NCBI GenBank assembly: GCA_016870915.1
Contig: VFZY01000004.1
Location: 1-64,000 of the forward strand
Direction: 5' to 3'
DNA from: Acidobacteriota bacterium
GTDB lineage: Bacteria > Acidobacteriota > Terriglobia > Bryobacterales > Bryobacteraceae
DNA: 64,000 nt
Shown here piece after piece: positions 42,710 through 51,430 of this stretch; the first letter of the stretch is position 1; every line of letters begins with the position of its first letter. A program made the position numbers and the translations under genes. The notes below the pieces were generated by a model that was given only the letters and a program-made list of their open reading frames with translations, was not told the DNA's origin and searched no databases.

Positions 42710-43692
42710 CCCACACGCTCACCGGCCTGCTGCTGAGCCGGGCCGGCTTCAACCGCCTCACACCCAACGCCTCGCTTCTGATGATGGTGGCGGCGAACGT
42801 TCCCGACATCGATATTGTGGCGACGGCCGGGGGGTCGCTGGTGTATCTGGAGTATCACCGCCACCTCACGCACGCCGTGGCGGCGGCGCCGCTGATGGCG
42901 CTGGCGGGAGTGGCCATCACGCGCTTCGTGCTGCGCCGCGCGGTGCCCTGGATACCGGGTTTGATGGCGGCATCGGCGGCGGTGGCCTCTCACCTGCTGC
43001 TGGATTGGACGAATACCTACGGCATCCGGCTGGGGCTGCCGTTTTCGGACCGATGGTTCGCCCTGGGCTGGACCAACGTCGTGGACTTCCTGCTGTGGAC
43101 GGTGCTGCTGTTCGCCGCCGGCTGGCCGCTGCTTTCCCGGCTGGTGAGCCAGGAGATTGGGGCAAAGTCCACGCCAGGACGCGGCCTGGCCATCCTGGGT
43201 CTGTGCTTCGCCGCCCTGTCGAACTACGGCCGCGGCGTGGCCCAGGGCCGCGCGGAGGACCTGCTGGCGAGCCGGCTCTACGCCGGACAGACGCCGGTTC
43301 GCGTGGCGGCCTGGCCCGATCCGGTGAATCCCCTGCGATGGCTGGGTCTGGTTGAGACAGCCGGCGCCTTTCACTGCACGCCGGTCAACCTGGCTTCCGA
43401 GTTTGACCCGGAGGATGGCGTGGCTCTATACAAGGCGCCGTCATCGCCCGCTCTTGAGGCGGCGCGGCGCACGGCCACGTTTGAAAAGTTTCTGGCATTC
43501 TCCACGGTGACGCTCTGGACTGTTCTGCCGCCGCCTTCGGGCGAGCCGGGTTATCTGGTGGAGGCGCGGGATCTCCGCTTCGGCTGCCGGGAGCCGCGGT
43601 TCCGTGCGCGAGTGGAGTTTGATCCCGCGCTGCGTGTGCGCCGCGAATGGTTCGAGTTCGGCCCTCCGGCGAGCTCGCTTCAGCGGAAGTAA
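42697..43692 (+). CDS. YdjM-type membrane-bound metal-dependent hydrolase
   Basis: A 331-residue membrane protein. MDNLTHTLTGLLLSRAGF, then NVPDIDIVA and EYHRHLTHAVAAAP are the conserved H, D-x-D and H-R-x-x-T-H pieces of the YdjM/DUF457 family, which carry a metal site in the membrane. Several hydrophobic helices fill residues 60-175, and a soluble tail follows. The family is called LexA-regulated hydrolase in E. coli but its substrate is not established. Start overlaps the kinase end, so translation is likely coupled. Confidence 0.83.
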   Translation: MDNLTHTLTGLLLSRAGFNRLTPNASLLMMVAANVPDIDIVATAGGSLVYLEYHRHLTHAVAAAPLMALAGVAITRFVLRRAVPWIPGLMAASAAVASHLLLDWTNTYGIRLGLPFSDRWFALGWTNVVDFLLWTVLLFAAGWPLLSRLVSQEIGAKSTPGRGLAILGLCFAALSNYGRGVAQGRAEDLLASRLYAGQTPVRVAAWPDPVNPLRWLGLVETAGAFHCTPVNLASEFDPEDGVALYKAPSSPALEAARRTATFEKFLAFSTVTLWTVLPPPSGEPGYLVEARDLRFGCREPRFRARVEFDPALRVRREWFEFGPPASSLQRK

Positions 43693-43693
43693 G

Positions 43694-45121
43694 ATGAATC
43701 CGATGGAATATCCGATGCAGATTGACGGCGCCCCGGTTCGGTCGCCGCGGGAACGCGCCGTGGCGCTGCCGTTCGATGGCAGCCAGGTGGGTACGATCTT
43801 CGAGGCGACCGAGGAGCAGGTGAACGCGGCGGTGGAAGCCGCCGGCCGCGCCGCGCGCCAGATGCGGGAGCTCACTTTGGATGAGCGGTCCGCTATTTTG
43901 CGAAAGGCTCATTACCGGCTGCTGGAAGAACGCGACGAGATGGCGATGGCCGTCTGCCAGGAGACGGGCAAGCCGCTCAAGGAGGCCCGGATGGAAGTGG
44001 AGCGGGCCGCGCTCACACTGCTGTTTTCCTCCGAGGAAGCCCACCGGCTGCACGGAGAGGTTGTGCCGATGGACGCATCGCCCGCCGGCAAGGGGCGCAT
44101 GGGCATCACGGTGCGTGAGCCCGTGGGCGTGATTGCGGCCATCACGCCATTCAACTTTCCCCTGAACCTGGCGATGCACAAGATTGGCCCCGCCATCGCC
44201 GGCGGCAACGCCATTGTGCATAAGCCAGCCACGGTCACCCCCATCAGCGCCGTGAAGATGGCCCGCCTGTTCCTGGACTGCGGACTTCCCCAAGGCGCCC
44301 TCAACGTGATCACCGGGCCCGGCGGCGCGGTGGGCGACATGCTGGTGTTCCACGCGGGCGTCGACATGATCACGTTCACGGGCAGCGCGGAAGTAGGCCA
44401 GCGCATCCGCAATCTGGCCGGCCTGAAGCGCGTGACGCTTGAGTTGGGCAGCAACTCCGCCCTGATTCTTGAGGAAGACGCGGATATTGAGGCAGCCATG
44501 CCGCGCATCGTTGCCGGCAGTTTCGCCCATTCCGGGCAGGTCTGCATTTCGATTCAGCGCATCTACGTGCAGGAGGGCATCCGCACGGAGTTCATCGACC
44601 GTTTCCAGGCCGCCACGGCGAAGCTGGCCATCGGGCACCCCTATGACCCGGCCACCGACATCAGTTCCCTCATCACGGTGGATGAAGCCGAGCGCGTGGT
44701 GAGCTGGGTGGGTGAGGCCATTCGCGCCGGCGGCAAGCTGATCACCGGTGGCGGCCGCCAACATGCGACGGTCGCCCCGGCGATTGTCGCGGATGTGCCT
44801 CCGCACGTCTCGCTGTGCCGCAAGGAAGCGTTTGGTCCGGTGGTGGCCGTGAACACGTACGGCAAGCTGGATGAAGCGGTCGCCATGGTGAATGACTCGG
44901 ATTACGGCCTGCAGGCGGGCATCTATACCCGCGATATTCAGAAGGCATTCCAGGCCGCGCGGCAGGTGCATGTGGGCGGCTTTCACATCAATGAGACGCC
45001 GCAGTACCGCATTGACCACATGCCCTACGGAGGCGTGAAACTGTCCGGAACGGGCCGTGAAGGTCCGAAGTACGCCGTGGAGGAGATGACGGAGCCGAAG
45101 CTGATCACCTGGCGGGTGTGA
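43694..45121 (+). CDS. NAD-dependent aldehyde dehydrogenase
   Basis: A 475-residue ALDH-superfamily enzyme oxidising aldehydes to acids. NAD-binding FTGSAEVGQ, catalytic Glu in TLELGSNSALIL and catalytic Cys in SGQVCISIQRIYV are all visible, with ITPFNFPLNLAMHKIGPAIA at the N-terminal site. ELGSNSA and the 'PFNFPLN' form resemble lactaldehyde/glyceraldehyde-type members; the substrate is not certain. The ATG at 43694 starts 1 bp after the previous stop with GGAAG in front; further in-frame ATGs lie at 43703 and 43715. Confidence 0.92.
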   Translation: MNPMEYPMQIDGAPVRSPRERAVALPFDGSQVGTIFEATEEQVNAAVEAAGRAARQMRELTLDERSAILRKAHYRLLEERDEMAMAVCQETGKPLKEARMEVERAALTLLFSSEEAHRLHGEVVPMDASPAGKGRMGITVREPVGVIAAITPFNFPLNLAMHKIGPAIAGGNAIVHKPATVTPISAVKMARLFLDCGLPQGALNVITGPGGAVGDMLVFHAGVDMITFTGSAEVGQRIRNLAGLKRVTLELGSNSALILEEDADIEAAMPRIVAGSFAHSGQVCISIQRIYVQEGIRTEFIDRFQAATAKLAIGHPYDPATDISSLITVDEAERVVSWVGEAIRAGGKLITGGGRQHATVAPAIVADVPPHVSLCRKEAFGPVVAVNTYGKLDEAVAMVNDSDYGLQAGIYTRDIQKAFQAARQVHVGGFHINETPQYRIDHMPYGGVKLSGTGREGPKYAVEEMTEPKLITWRV

Positions 45122-45142
45122 ACTCTCCCAGGCCTTTGCCGG

Positions 45143-47545
45143 CTAGAAAAACCGTTCCTGCCGCCTGAGCGTCCCGAATGAGCCGATGTTGGCCACCGCG
45201 AACGCCACCCGGAACTGATTCTCATTGCGCGTGCCGAAGCTGAACCGGCGGTATTGCACGCTGAAACCGCAGCAATCGGTGTTGTAGGTGATCTGGGTGT
45301 TGGCGAACTGGAGCACGCCCACGCGATAGTCGTAGAGGGCAAAGAATCCGGCATTCCAGCCGCGGCGGTTTTCCTTGCCCAGCCCGATGAGTCCTCGAAA
45401 CTGGTTGGCGCTCGGCGAGAGCACCCGTTCGCTCCGAACGTGGTTGTGGCCCAGCGAAAGGAACAGATTTTCCAGCCGCCCGTCGGCGGTGAAGCTTGAG
45501 TTGCTGAAGCCGCCACGCAGCGGGTCGTAATCGGCTCGCCATTCCAGACCCAGCCCGGGCCGCGGCGTGGCGCGAAGCGCTGAGACGATGGGTGAGTAGT
45601 CGCGGGCGCGGTCGATGAACGCGAAGGCCGTCATTTCGGTTGAGCTCAGGAAGACGTTGCGCTGCCCCGGCTGAATGGCTCCGCCGAAATCCGAGTCGAA
45701 GTAGCGCTTCTGCCAGACCTCCCAGCTCAAGATCTCCGCCACATTGGAGCCTCGCTTGGAATAGAGCCGGTTGGTGATGGACACGCCGGCCTCGGTGGTG
45801 TTCGAAAGAAGCTCCACCAGGTCATACCGCACGAGCGAACTGAAGTTGTCGATGCCGCTCACGTACCGGAAACTGGCCCGCGGCTCAATCACATGCTTCA
45901 GCTTTTCGCCCAGCCACGGCTGCTTTCTCTTGCCCACGTCGAAGACGCGGGCCAGCGAGGGCGTGACCAGGTCCAGACTGAAATCGCGCGCCAGGCGATT
46001 GACGTTCGAACCGGTGATCCGCTCCCCTTCCTGGGAGGAAGCCTGGTAGGTCTCATGGAGCGTGAAGCTGGGAATCAGATGGAAATCGCGCCAGCGCCAC
46101 GCCGACATGACGCGCGGGGCGGCATCGAAACGCTCGACGAACTGGCGGGTCTGATAGAGCGGCTGGTTGCGCCGCATCAGGCCGTTGCTGGCCTCAAAGG
46201 ATACCCAGACCGGAATGCCCTCTTTCACCTGGCGGTCGCGGCTGGCGAACAGGATCTCGGGCAGGCGCCGAATCACGATGCGATCGTTAGGCTCCAGGCT
46301 CTGATAGTTTTCAAGCCGCGAAAATACGATGTCCGCCGAATAGCCGTTCCACTGCTTGGACAGAAAGCCAACGGAGTTCACCTCGGAGAAGATGGCCTCG
46401 TTGAAGGACTCCGTGAAAGCCTGCCGGAAGCGGAAGTTGCTCAGATAGTTCACCTGGCCCCGCGCGCGCCAGCCGCGGCCCACCTCGCTGACGCCAAGGA
46501 ACGACAGCAGGAACCCGCCCTCCTTGCGGCGCGAGCCGTCGGGCAATTGCAGCCCGCGATCGTTCACCCCGTACAGGAACAGGTTGAAATCGGAGCCTTC
46601 GCGGGGTTTACCCCGCAGGTCCGCGGTATGCGCAAACCCCCGCTTGGTGAAGTACTGCGACCGGTAGAGCACGTCATAGCTGCGGTTGATCGCCCAGTAG
46701 TAGCCCAGGCCGTACATCGCCCCGCGGCGCGAGCTGGTTCCGAAGTTCGGGGTCAGGAAACCGCTCTTCCTGGGCTGCCGTTCGAGCGACTTGAAGAAGT
46801 AAGGCGTGTAGAAAAGCGGTACTCCCCGAACCGCGAAGCGTGCGCCGTGGGCGATGGCGCGTTTGTCGGGGATCAGGTCGAATTTGGGGCCCTTGAGCAC
46901 CCACCAGGGCTTAGGAATCTTGCAACTGGTGATGAAGCCATGATGCAGAATGTAGCGATCCTTCAGGCGCTCCGCCCACTGGCCTTCAAACGCGAACGGG
47001 TTGGCCGAGGTGAGCACGCCGGGACGCGCCTCCAACTTCGCGGGGAACGTTCCGCGAGGCTGGTGGAATTTGCCTGCCTCTTCGCGCAGGTTGTACTCCA
47101 CGCGGGTGGCGTGCAGGATCTCGCCGCCTTCGAAGTTCTCGAAGTAGACGTTGCCGCGCGCATCGGCGTCGCCGGTCTCCTCGTTGTAGTCGATCTCGTC
47201 GGCCTTCAGGATCATCTCGGTGGTTTCCAGTTCCACCTTCCCGCGCAGCCGCCGCATGGGTCCCTCCACTTCCTGCGTCACCGCGCTCACCCGGATCTTG
47301 TCCGGCTCCACAGCGTCCGGGCGGGCCACCTTGGCCCGCAGGTTGGGGGTTTCCGCCGCCGCGCCGCCGGAAGGGGCCGGAACGCCAAACACGGGCGGCC
47401 GGTACTGCGCCGCCGCCGGAATGCCGGAAAACATCGCCACGAGCGCCCAAGTGACTGATTTTTCTAGACACAACTGCCGACTTATGATAGGAAAGAAGAA
47501 GCGAAGCAATTCGAGCAGGCGAGGTGGGCGATCAGGCAGATTCAA
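45143..47545 (-). CDS. lptD: LPS-assembly protein LptD
   Basis: An 800-residue outer-membrane protein that places lipopolysaccharide in the outer leaflet with LptE. It shows a signal peptide (SVTWALVAMFSGIPAAAQ), the OstA domain (VELETTEMILKADEIDYNEETGDADARGNV region, about 105-160), a long LptD barrel with FYTPYFFKSLERQPRKSG and VFSRLENYQSL, and a C-terminal CCGFSVQYRRFSFGTRNENQ. The paired Cys near the C-terminus are usual. The start is uncertain: TTG at 47545 has no ribosome site, and an in-frame TTG near residue 26 would give a cleaner signal peptide. Confidence 0.93.
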   Translation of the reverse strand: MNLPDRPPRLLELLRFFFPIISRQLCLEKSVTWALVAMFSGIPAAAQYRPPVFGVPAPSGGAAAETPNLRAKVARPDAVEPDKIRVSAVTQEVEGPMRRLRGKVELETTEMILKADEIDYNEETGDADARGNVYFENFEGGEILHATRVEYNLREEAGKFHQPRGTFPAKLEARPGVLTSANPFAFEGQWAERLKDRYILHHGFITSCKIPKPWWVLKGPKFDLIPDKRAIAHGARFAVRGVPLFYTPYFFKSLERQPRKSGFLTPNFGTSSRRGAMYGLGYYWAINRSYDVLYRSQYFTKRGFAHTADLRGKPREGSDFNLFLYGVNDRGLQLPDGSRRKEGGFLLSFLGVSEVGRGWRARGQVNYLSNFRFRQAFTESFNEAIFSEVNSVGFLSKQWNGYSADIVFSRLENYQSLEPNDRIVIRRLPEILFASRDRQVKEGIPVWVSFEASNGLMRRNQPLYQTRQFVERFDAAPRVMSAWRWRDFHLIPSFTLHETYQASSQEGERITGSNVNRLARDFSLDLVTPSLARVFDVGKRKQPWLGEKLKHVIEPRASFRYVSGIDNFSSLVRYDLVELLSNTTEAGVSITNRLYSKRGSNVAEILSWEVWQKRYFDSDFGGAIQPGQRNVFLSSTEMTAFAFIDRARDYSPIVSALRATPRPGLGLEWRADYDPLRGGFSNSSFTADGRLENLFLSLGHNHVRSERVLSPSANQFRGLIGLGKENRRGWNAGFFALYDYRVGVLQFANTQITYNTDCCGFSVQYRRFSFGTRNENQFRVAFAVANIGSFGTLRRQERFF

Positions 47546-47700
47546 CGAATGTTATGCGCGCCGGGTGGACCGGGCTCCCATCCAAACCGTATCACGCCGC
47601 GCAAAGCGGGCACAAGAGGCGCGGCGCGCAGCCCCATGCCTGCTTTCCGCACAGCCCGTTTCCCGGCTCAGCCGTTGTCAGGCTCAACCCCGGTGAGTGC

Positions 47701-47745
47701 GGAATGAAGCTGGGCGCGGAATGAAGCTGAGCGCGGAATGAACTG
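47701..47745 (+). repeat. 17-bp tandem repeat creating nested leader mini-ORFs
   Basis: GGAATGAAGCTGRGCGC occurs at 47701 and 47718, then a partial copy GGAATGAACTG at 47735 that contains the RDD start ATG (47738). Each copy makes ATG, six codons (MKLGAE, MKLSAE) and a TGA that overlaps the next ATG as ATGA. An earlier GTG at 47693 gives a similar short frame (5 codons) ending in ATGA. Confidence 0.7.
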
Positions 47746-48589
47746 TCTGTACTGCCGGGCCTGGAACCCCGAGGATGAGCATCGCTGCGCCCGTTGCGGC
47801 CGGCGGCTCCGGTTCGCCAACGCGCGCCCGGCGCCCGACACCTATCCATTGGCCACCGCGACGGCGCCAAGGCTTGCCCGGGTGGAACAGCTTACGCCGG
47901 CCCAGCCGGTCCCTGAGCCGCCGCTTCAGGCATCCCTGTTTCCGGTGCAAGAGACGCCCAAAGTGGTGGCCATCACATCGCCCGCCCGGCGTGCCGCGAG
48001 CCCAGCGCCCCGCCGCGAGCCGGTGGGCCGCCGTACCCCGCCCCGCTCCGTGGCGGCAACCCAGCGGCCGGAGGCTGTGCAGCAGCAGTTGGCGTTCGCG
48101 CCGGCGCCGGCGCCCAAACCGCGCGTGCTGCGCCCGCAGGTGGAATCGGCGATCTTCTGCGATGCCCCGGTGGCCTCGCGGGATCACCGTTTGCTCGCGG
48201 CAGCGCTCGACACCACGTTCGGCCTGATTGCCACCGGTGCGGCAGCGGCGGTTTTCTACTTCAGCGGCGGCGCCCTCAGCGGCGACAAAGTGTCACTGTT
48301 CACGTACGCGGGCCTTCTGGCGAGCCTTCTGATTTTCTACCGGTTGCTGTTCTGCCTGGCGGATACCGATACTCCCGGCATGCGTTGGATGGACCTTCGT
48401 CTTTTGCATTTCGACGGCCGTCTTCCCAGCAGACCGGAGCGGTTCGTGCGTCTGGCGAGCGGCATTCTCAGCCTCGCTTCCGCCACACTCGGTCTGCTAT
48501 GGGCGCTGGTCGACGAGGAGACCCTCACCTGGCACGACCATATCTCGAAGACCTTCCCCACACCCGTTCCGCGCACCCGAAAGAGTTGA
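47738..48589 (+). CDS. RDD-family membrane protein with N-terminal zinc ribbon
   Basis: A 283-residue protein. Residues 1-25 hold C-x-x-C pairs (CLYC, CARC), a zinc ribbon. A long Pro/Ala-rich disordered stretch follows to about 145, then an RDD domain: SRDHRLLAAALDTTFGLI (R, D, D positions), two to three membrane helices (LFTYAGLLASLLIFYRLLFCLA) and TPGMRWMDLRLLHFDG. Transport is suspected for RDD proteins, with the substrate unknown. The ATG at 47738 is preceded by a 17-bp repeat of leader mini-ORFs. Confidence 0.8.
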   Translation: MNCLYCRAWNPEDEHRCARCGRRLRFANARPAPDTYPLATATAPRLARVEQLTPAQPVPEPPLQASLFPVQETPKVVAITSPARRAASPAPRREPVGRRTPPRSVAATQRPEAVQQQLAFAPAPAPKPRVLRPQVESAIFCDAPVASRDHRLLAAALDTTFGLIATGAAAAVFYFSGGALSGDKVSLFTYAGLLASLLIFYRLLFCLADTDTPGMRWMDLRLLHFDGRLPSRPERFVRLASGILSLASATLGLLWALVDEETLTWHDHISKTFPTPVPRTRKS

Positions 48590-48649
48590 TCGCGGATCGG
48601 TTACAATAGGCCTTTCCCCAAAATTCTACTGCCGGAGGCCGTTCCGTAC

Positions 48650-49045
48650 ATGAGTGCTCTTTTGCGCGGCTACTGCTACCTCTTCAATCTGGCGCTTTGC
48701 CTCGCCGCGCTCGCCCTGGGGCTTGTCGCCTACCTCTCGGGTGTTCACAACCTCAACCTCGGCATGCTGCCCTGGACGGGTAAGAACCTGACCAACTATC
48801 TCATCTGGTTGGGGCTGCTCGGCCTGATGTGTGTGGCTGGCGCGTTCACGGGCAAAGTGCGCTTCCTTCTACCACTGTGGTGCTTCGCCATTCTATGCCT
48901 GTTCGGGTGGGGGTTTTATCTGGGCAGCTACTCGTTCCCGGGCCGCGAGGAGTTCGACCAGTCCCTGTGGTTTACCGGTGCGGCTCTGGTGAGCTTCCTT
49001 GCCTCGCTCACTCTTTTTAAGAGCGGCCGCCGGCACCATCGCTGA
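48650..49045 (+). CDS. Small integral membrane protein of unknown function
   Basis: A 131-residue protein with four predicted membrane helices (LFNLALCLAALALGLVAYLS, NYLIWLGLLGLMCVAGAF, FLLPLWCFAILCLFGWGFYL, LWFTGAALVSFLASLTLF) and a basic tail. No domain recognised. It lies 60 bp after the RDD gene and 42 bp before the selenoprotein, in the same direction, so one transcript is likely. Confidence 0.75.
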   Translation: MSALLRGYCYLFNLALCLAALALGLVAYLSGVHNLNLGMLPWTGKNLTNYLIWLGLLGLMCVAGAFTGKVRFLLPLWCFAILCLFGWGFYLGSYSFPGREEFDQSLWFTGAALVSFLASLTLFKSGRRHHR

Positions 49046-49087
49046 TTTTTCTGGAATGAATATTCTGATCCGGTGGATGATAGTGGC

Positions 49088-50125
49088 ATGAGAGGTTTGT
49101 TGCTGGGCGTGTGCCTGGCCGTTTCCGCCCTTGCCGCGAAGCCTGAAGACAAAGCCATTGCCGTTGGCGCGCAGGCCCCCGCATTCAGCGCGCCGGACCA
49201 GAACGGCGCCGTCCAATCGTTCGATACGCTCAAAGGAGCAAACGGCCTGGTGCTGCTTTTCCACCGCTCGGCCGACTGGTGACCCTACTGCAAGGCCCAG
49301 CTCGTGGAGCTGGAACAGCAGCGCGCCGAACTGGCGCGGCGCGGCTTCGGGGCCGCCGCCATCAGCTACGACACGCAGGGCGTGCTGAGGGCGTTCGCAG
49401 CGCGGCGCCAGATTTCCGTGCCCCTGCTCTCCGACCCTGACTCGGCGATCATCCGCGCCTTCGGCATCTTCAACGAAACCACGAAGCCCGGGGCCCTGGA
49501 CCATGGAGTGCCCTACCCGGGTCTCTTCTTCCTTGACGCCAAGGGCCGTGTCACCGCGCGGTACTTCGAGGAGCGTTACACGGACCGGTTCACCATCTCG
49601 AGCATCCTGCGCCGCCGCATGGGAGCCGCCGCGGCGATCCGGGCCGAACCGATTCAGGCGGCACGCCTCACGGCGACACCGCTCGCCAGCACGGCGATGC
49701 TCGCGCCGGGACAGCGAGTGACCCTGGAACTGGAGATTGCCATGCCGAAGGGGTTGCACGTCTACGCGCCCGGTGCGCCAGCGGACTACATCGCGCTTGA
49801 TCTTGCGCTTGATGCCTCGCCGCTTTGGAAAGCGCATCCCACGGAGTACCCGAAATCCCGGACCACAAAGATTGCCCGGGAACACGTTCCGGTGTTCGAA
49901 CGGACCTTCAACGTGGTGCGCGACGTCACAGTGTACCCCGACGCAAAGCTGCGCCTCGGCGCATCAACCTCCGATCTCACGGTAACGGGAAAGCTCCGGT
50001 ACCAGGCTTGTGACCGGAAGCAGTGTTTTCCGCCCGAGACGGTGCCGGTCGCGTGGAAATTGAGCGTCGGAATGTTCGACCGGGAGCGTGCTCCGGCGGA
50101 GTTCCGGCGGCAGGCAGGACGCTAG
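49088..50125 (+). CDS. Predicted selenoprotein: secreted redoxin fused to a DsbD-alpha-like domain (UGA at 49280 read as Sec)
   Basis: One frame of 345 codons is interrupted only by TGA 49280-49282. Signal peptide 1-17 (RGLLLGVCLAVSALAA), then a redoxin (AhpC/TSA-like) domain about 22-180. The TGA falls in S-A-D-W-[UGA]-P-Y-C; relatives have S-A-D-W-C-P-Y-C, so Sec replaces the first Cys, giving U65 and C68. Homologous text continues directly (KAQLVELEQQ; VPYPGLFFLDAKGRV). Residues about 190-330 resemble the DsbD N-terminal domain (MPKGLHVYAPG; YQACDRKQCFPPE with C308 and C313). A bSECIS-like stem follows at 49297-49313. Likely a periplasmic thiol/selenol redox enzyme. The alternative is a nonsense mutation, which would not explain the exact Cys position and stem. 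Confidence 0.85.
49297..49313 (+). promoter_or_regulatory. Candidate bacterial SECIS hairpin
   Basis: CCAGCTC (49297-49303) pairs perfectly with GAGCTGG (49307-49313), leaving loop GTG with G as the first base. The loop begins 21 nt after the UGA. Known bacterial SECIS elements have a short stem with a small loop carrying a G among its first two bases, about 16-37 nt after the UGA, so this fits. It lies within the coding region. Confidence 0.7.
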
Positions 50126-50241
50126 CGTCGCCCTGGTTTCGAGGCAACCGCGCGATATGTTTCGAGCCGCGCCGCGGAGGGGCCTTGAGCCTCCCTCGCT
50201 TGTACCAGACAACCGCAGTTAGAATGGGGACAGGAGCGCAT

Positions 50242-50460
50242 ATGGAAGTCAACCTGCCAGCCGACCTAACGCAGCAACTACAGACCGAAGTTGCGGCGGG
50301 CCGCTATTCCAGCGCCAGCACCCTGATCGAGCAAGCTCTTCGCCGCTTCTTGACCGAGCAGCAACGTGGCACGGAGAGACTGGAAGCCCTGCGCCGTATT
50401 GGTCAAGCCGTGGATGACGCGGGGCTGTATGAACACGTCGTTCTGCCTGACCACCAATGA
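50242..50460 (+). CDS. ParD-like ribbon-helix-helix antitoxin-type protein
   Basis: A 72-residue protein: MEVNLPADLTQQLQTEVAAG (beta strand and first helix), YSSASTLIEQALRRFLTEQQ (second helix), and a C-terminal acidic helix (RRIGQAVDDAGLYEH). This is the pattern of ParD/CopG-type antitoxins. AGGAG lies 6 nt before the ATG at 50242, fixing the start. No ParE-like toxin gene follows: the 78 bp to the next stop on the other strand contain none. Confidence 0.7.
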   Translation: MEVNLPADLTQQLQTEVAAGRYSSASTLIEQALRRFLTEQQRGTERLEALRRIGQAVDDAGLYEHVVLPDHQ

Positions 50461-50538
50461 CGGGTCCGCCGGTACCGTGTTGGCTCTGCCAAGCGCAGCA
50501 ATGCATCGCTACGGAGCGGCTTTGCGCTCCAAAATGAC

Positions 50539-51375
50539 TCAGGACTTCACCATCCCACGATACGGCACGTCGATCGGCATCCTCCCCTTCCACCTGGAGG
50601 GACCGTAGAGCCCCAGGCACCAGTGAATCGCGTTGACGCTCAGCCGCTGCACTGATTCCACCGCCATGTCTTCCGGGTGTCCGACGGTGGTGAAGAATAC
50701 GCGGCCGCCGTGCCGGTTCTTCCAGGTCCAGGCCACCGGGTTGTCTTCCGCCGGCTTGTTCGGCTCGATAGCTTTGCCCATGAGCAGCAGTTCAGCGTCC
50801 TTGGGCGGCCATTTCGGCAGAACGCGATAGAGCCAGGAACGGACGTGGAACCTGGGCTCGACGCCCTTGAGGATGGGATGCTTCGACGCGCCGGGAATCA
50901 CCGTCACATCCGTGCTGGCCTGATGGCCGAAGTGTGTATGCCCGTCGCCGCCCCAGCCGGGCGGAGTGCCGAACGCTTCCGAACCCCACGCGTTCCAGGC
51001 AAACAGCGGATCGCCCTTCGGGTAGTTGAAGGAGTGGGAACTGGTGCGGTACCCCATCATCGGCTTGCCGGCCTTCATGTACCGCTCAATCGGCGCCAAC
51101 TGGGACGCTGGCAGACGCCTCCAGCGCAGGAAGAAGACTGCGAGATCGGCCTTGTCCAACGCTTCAAGCCCCGGAATGTCCGTTTCGCCGTTCTGGTCCG
51201 GCACGGACTTGATCACCGAGCATTCCATGCCGTAGTCGCGATTGAGCCCGGCCGCCAGCAGCGGCAGAGTCGCCTCGCCCGAGTATTCGTGGTCGCCCGC
51301 GACGAACACAACTCGCTTCCTGGTCTTGGCCAGCGCAAGCGCCGGTGCGGCAAACATGGTGCGGCGTGAAATCAT
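50539..51375 (-). CDS. ThuA-like domain protein, exported
   Basis: A 278-residue protein with leader ISRRTMFAAPALALA (twin-arginine-like) and a glutamine-amidotransferase-like ThuA fold: RVVFVAGDHEYSGEATLPLL, DLAVFFLRWRRLPASQL, GYRTSSHSFNYPKGD, HPILKGV and GGRVFFTTVGHPEDM near the end. ThuA-like proteins are linked to trehalose/sugar use and commonly occur with Gfo/Idh genes in these bacteria. The ATG at 51375 has AGGA 7 nt upstream; the frame open further upstream overlaps the TPR gene and is not used. Confidence 0.82.
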   Translation of the reverse strand: MISRRTMFAAPALALAKTRKRVVFVAGDHEYSGEATLPLLAAGLNRDYGMECSVIKSVPDQNGETDIPGLEALDKADLAVFFLRWRRLPASQLAPIERYMKAGKPMMGYRTSSHSFNYPKGDPLFAWNAWGSEAFGTPPGWGGDGHTHFGHQASTDVTVIPGASKHPILKGVEPRFHVRSWLYRVLPKWPPKDAELLLMGKAIEPNKPAEDNPVAWTWKNRHGGRVFFTTVGHPEDMAVESVQRLSVNAIHWCLGLYGPSRWKGRMPIDVPYRGMVKS

Positions 51376-51430
51376 GAACAATCCTAATAGACAAAGATAC
51401 TTCAGACCAAACCGGATCCGCCGCGGACAC

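Noticed and set aside
45893-47458. A 521-codon frame opposite lptD
   Set aside because: A shadow frame; lptD has full family structure on the other strand.
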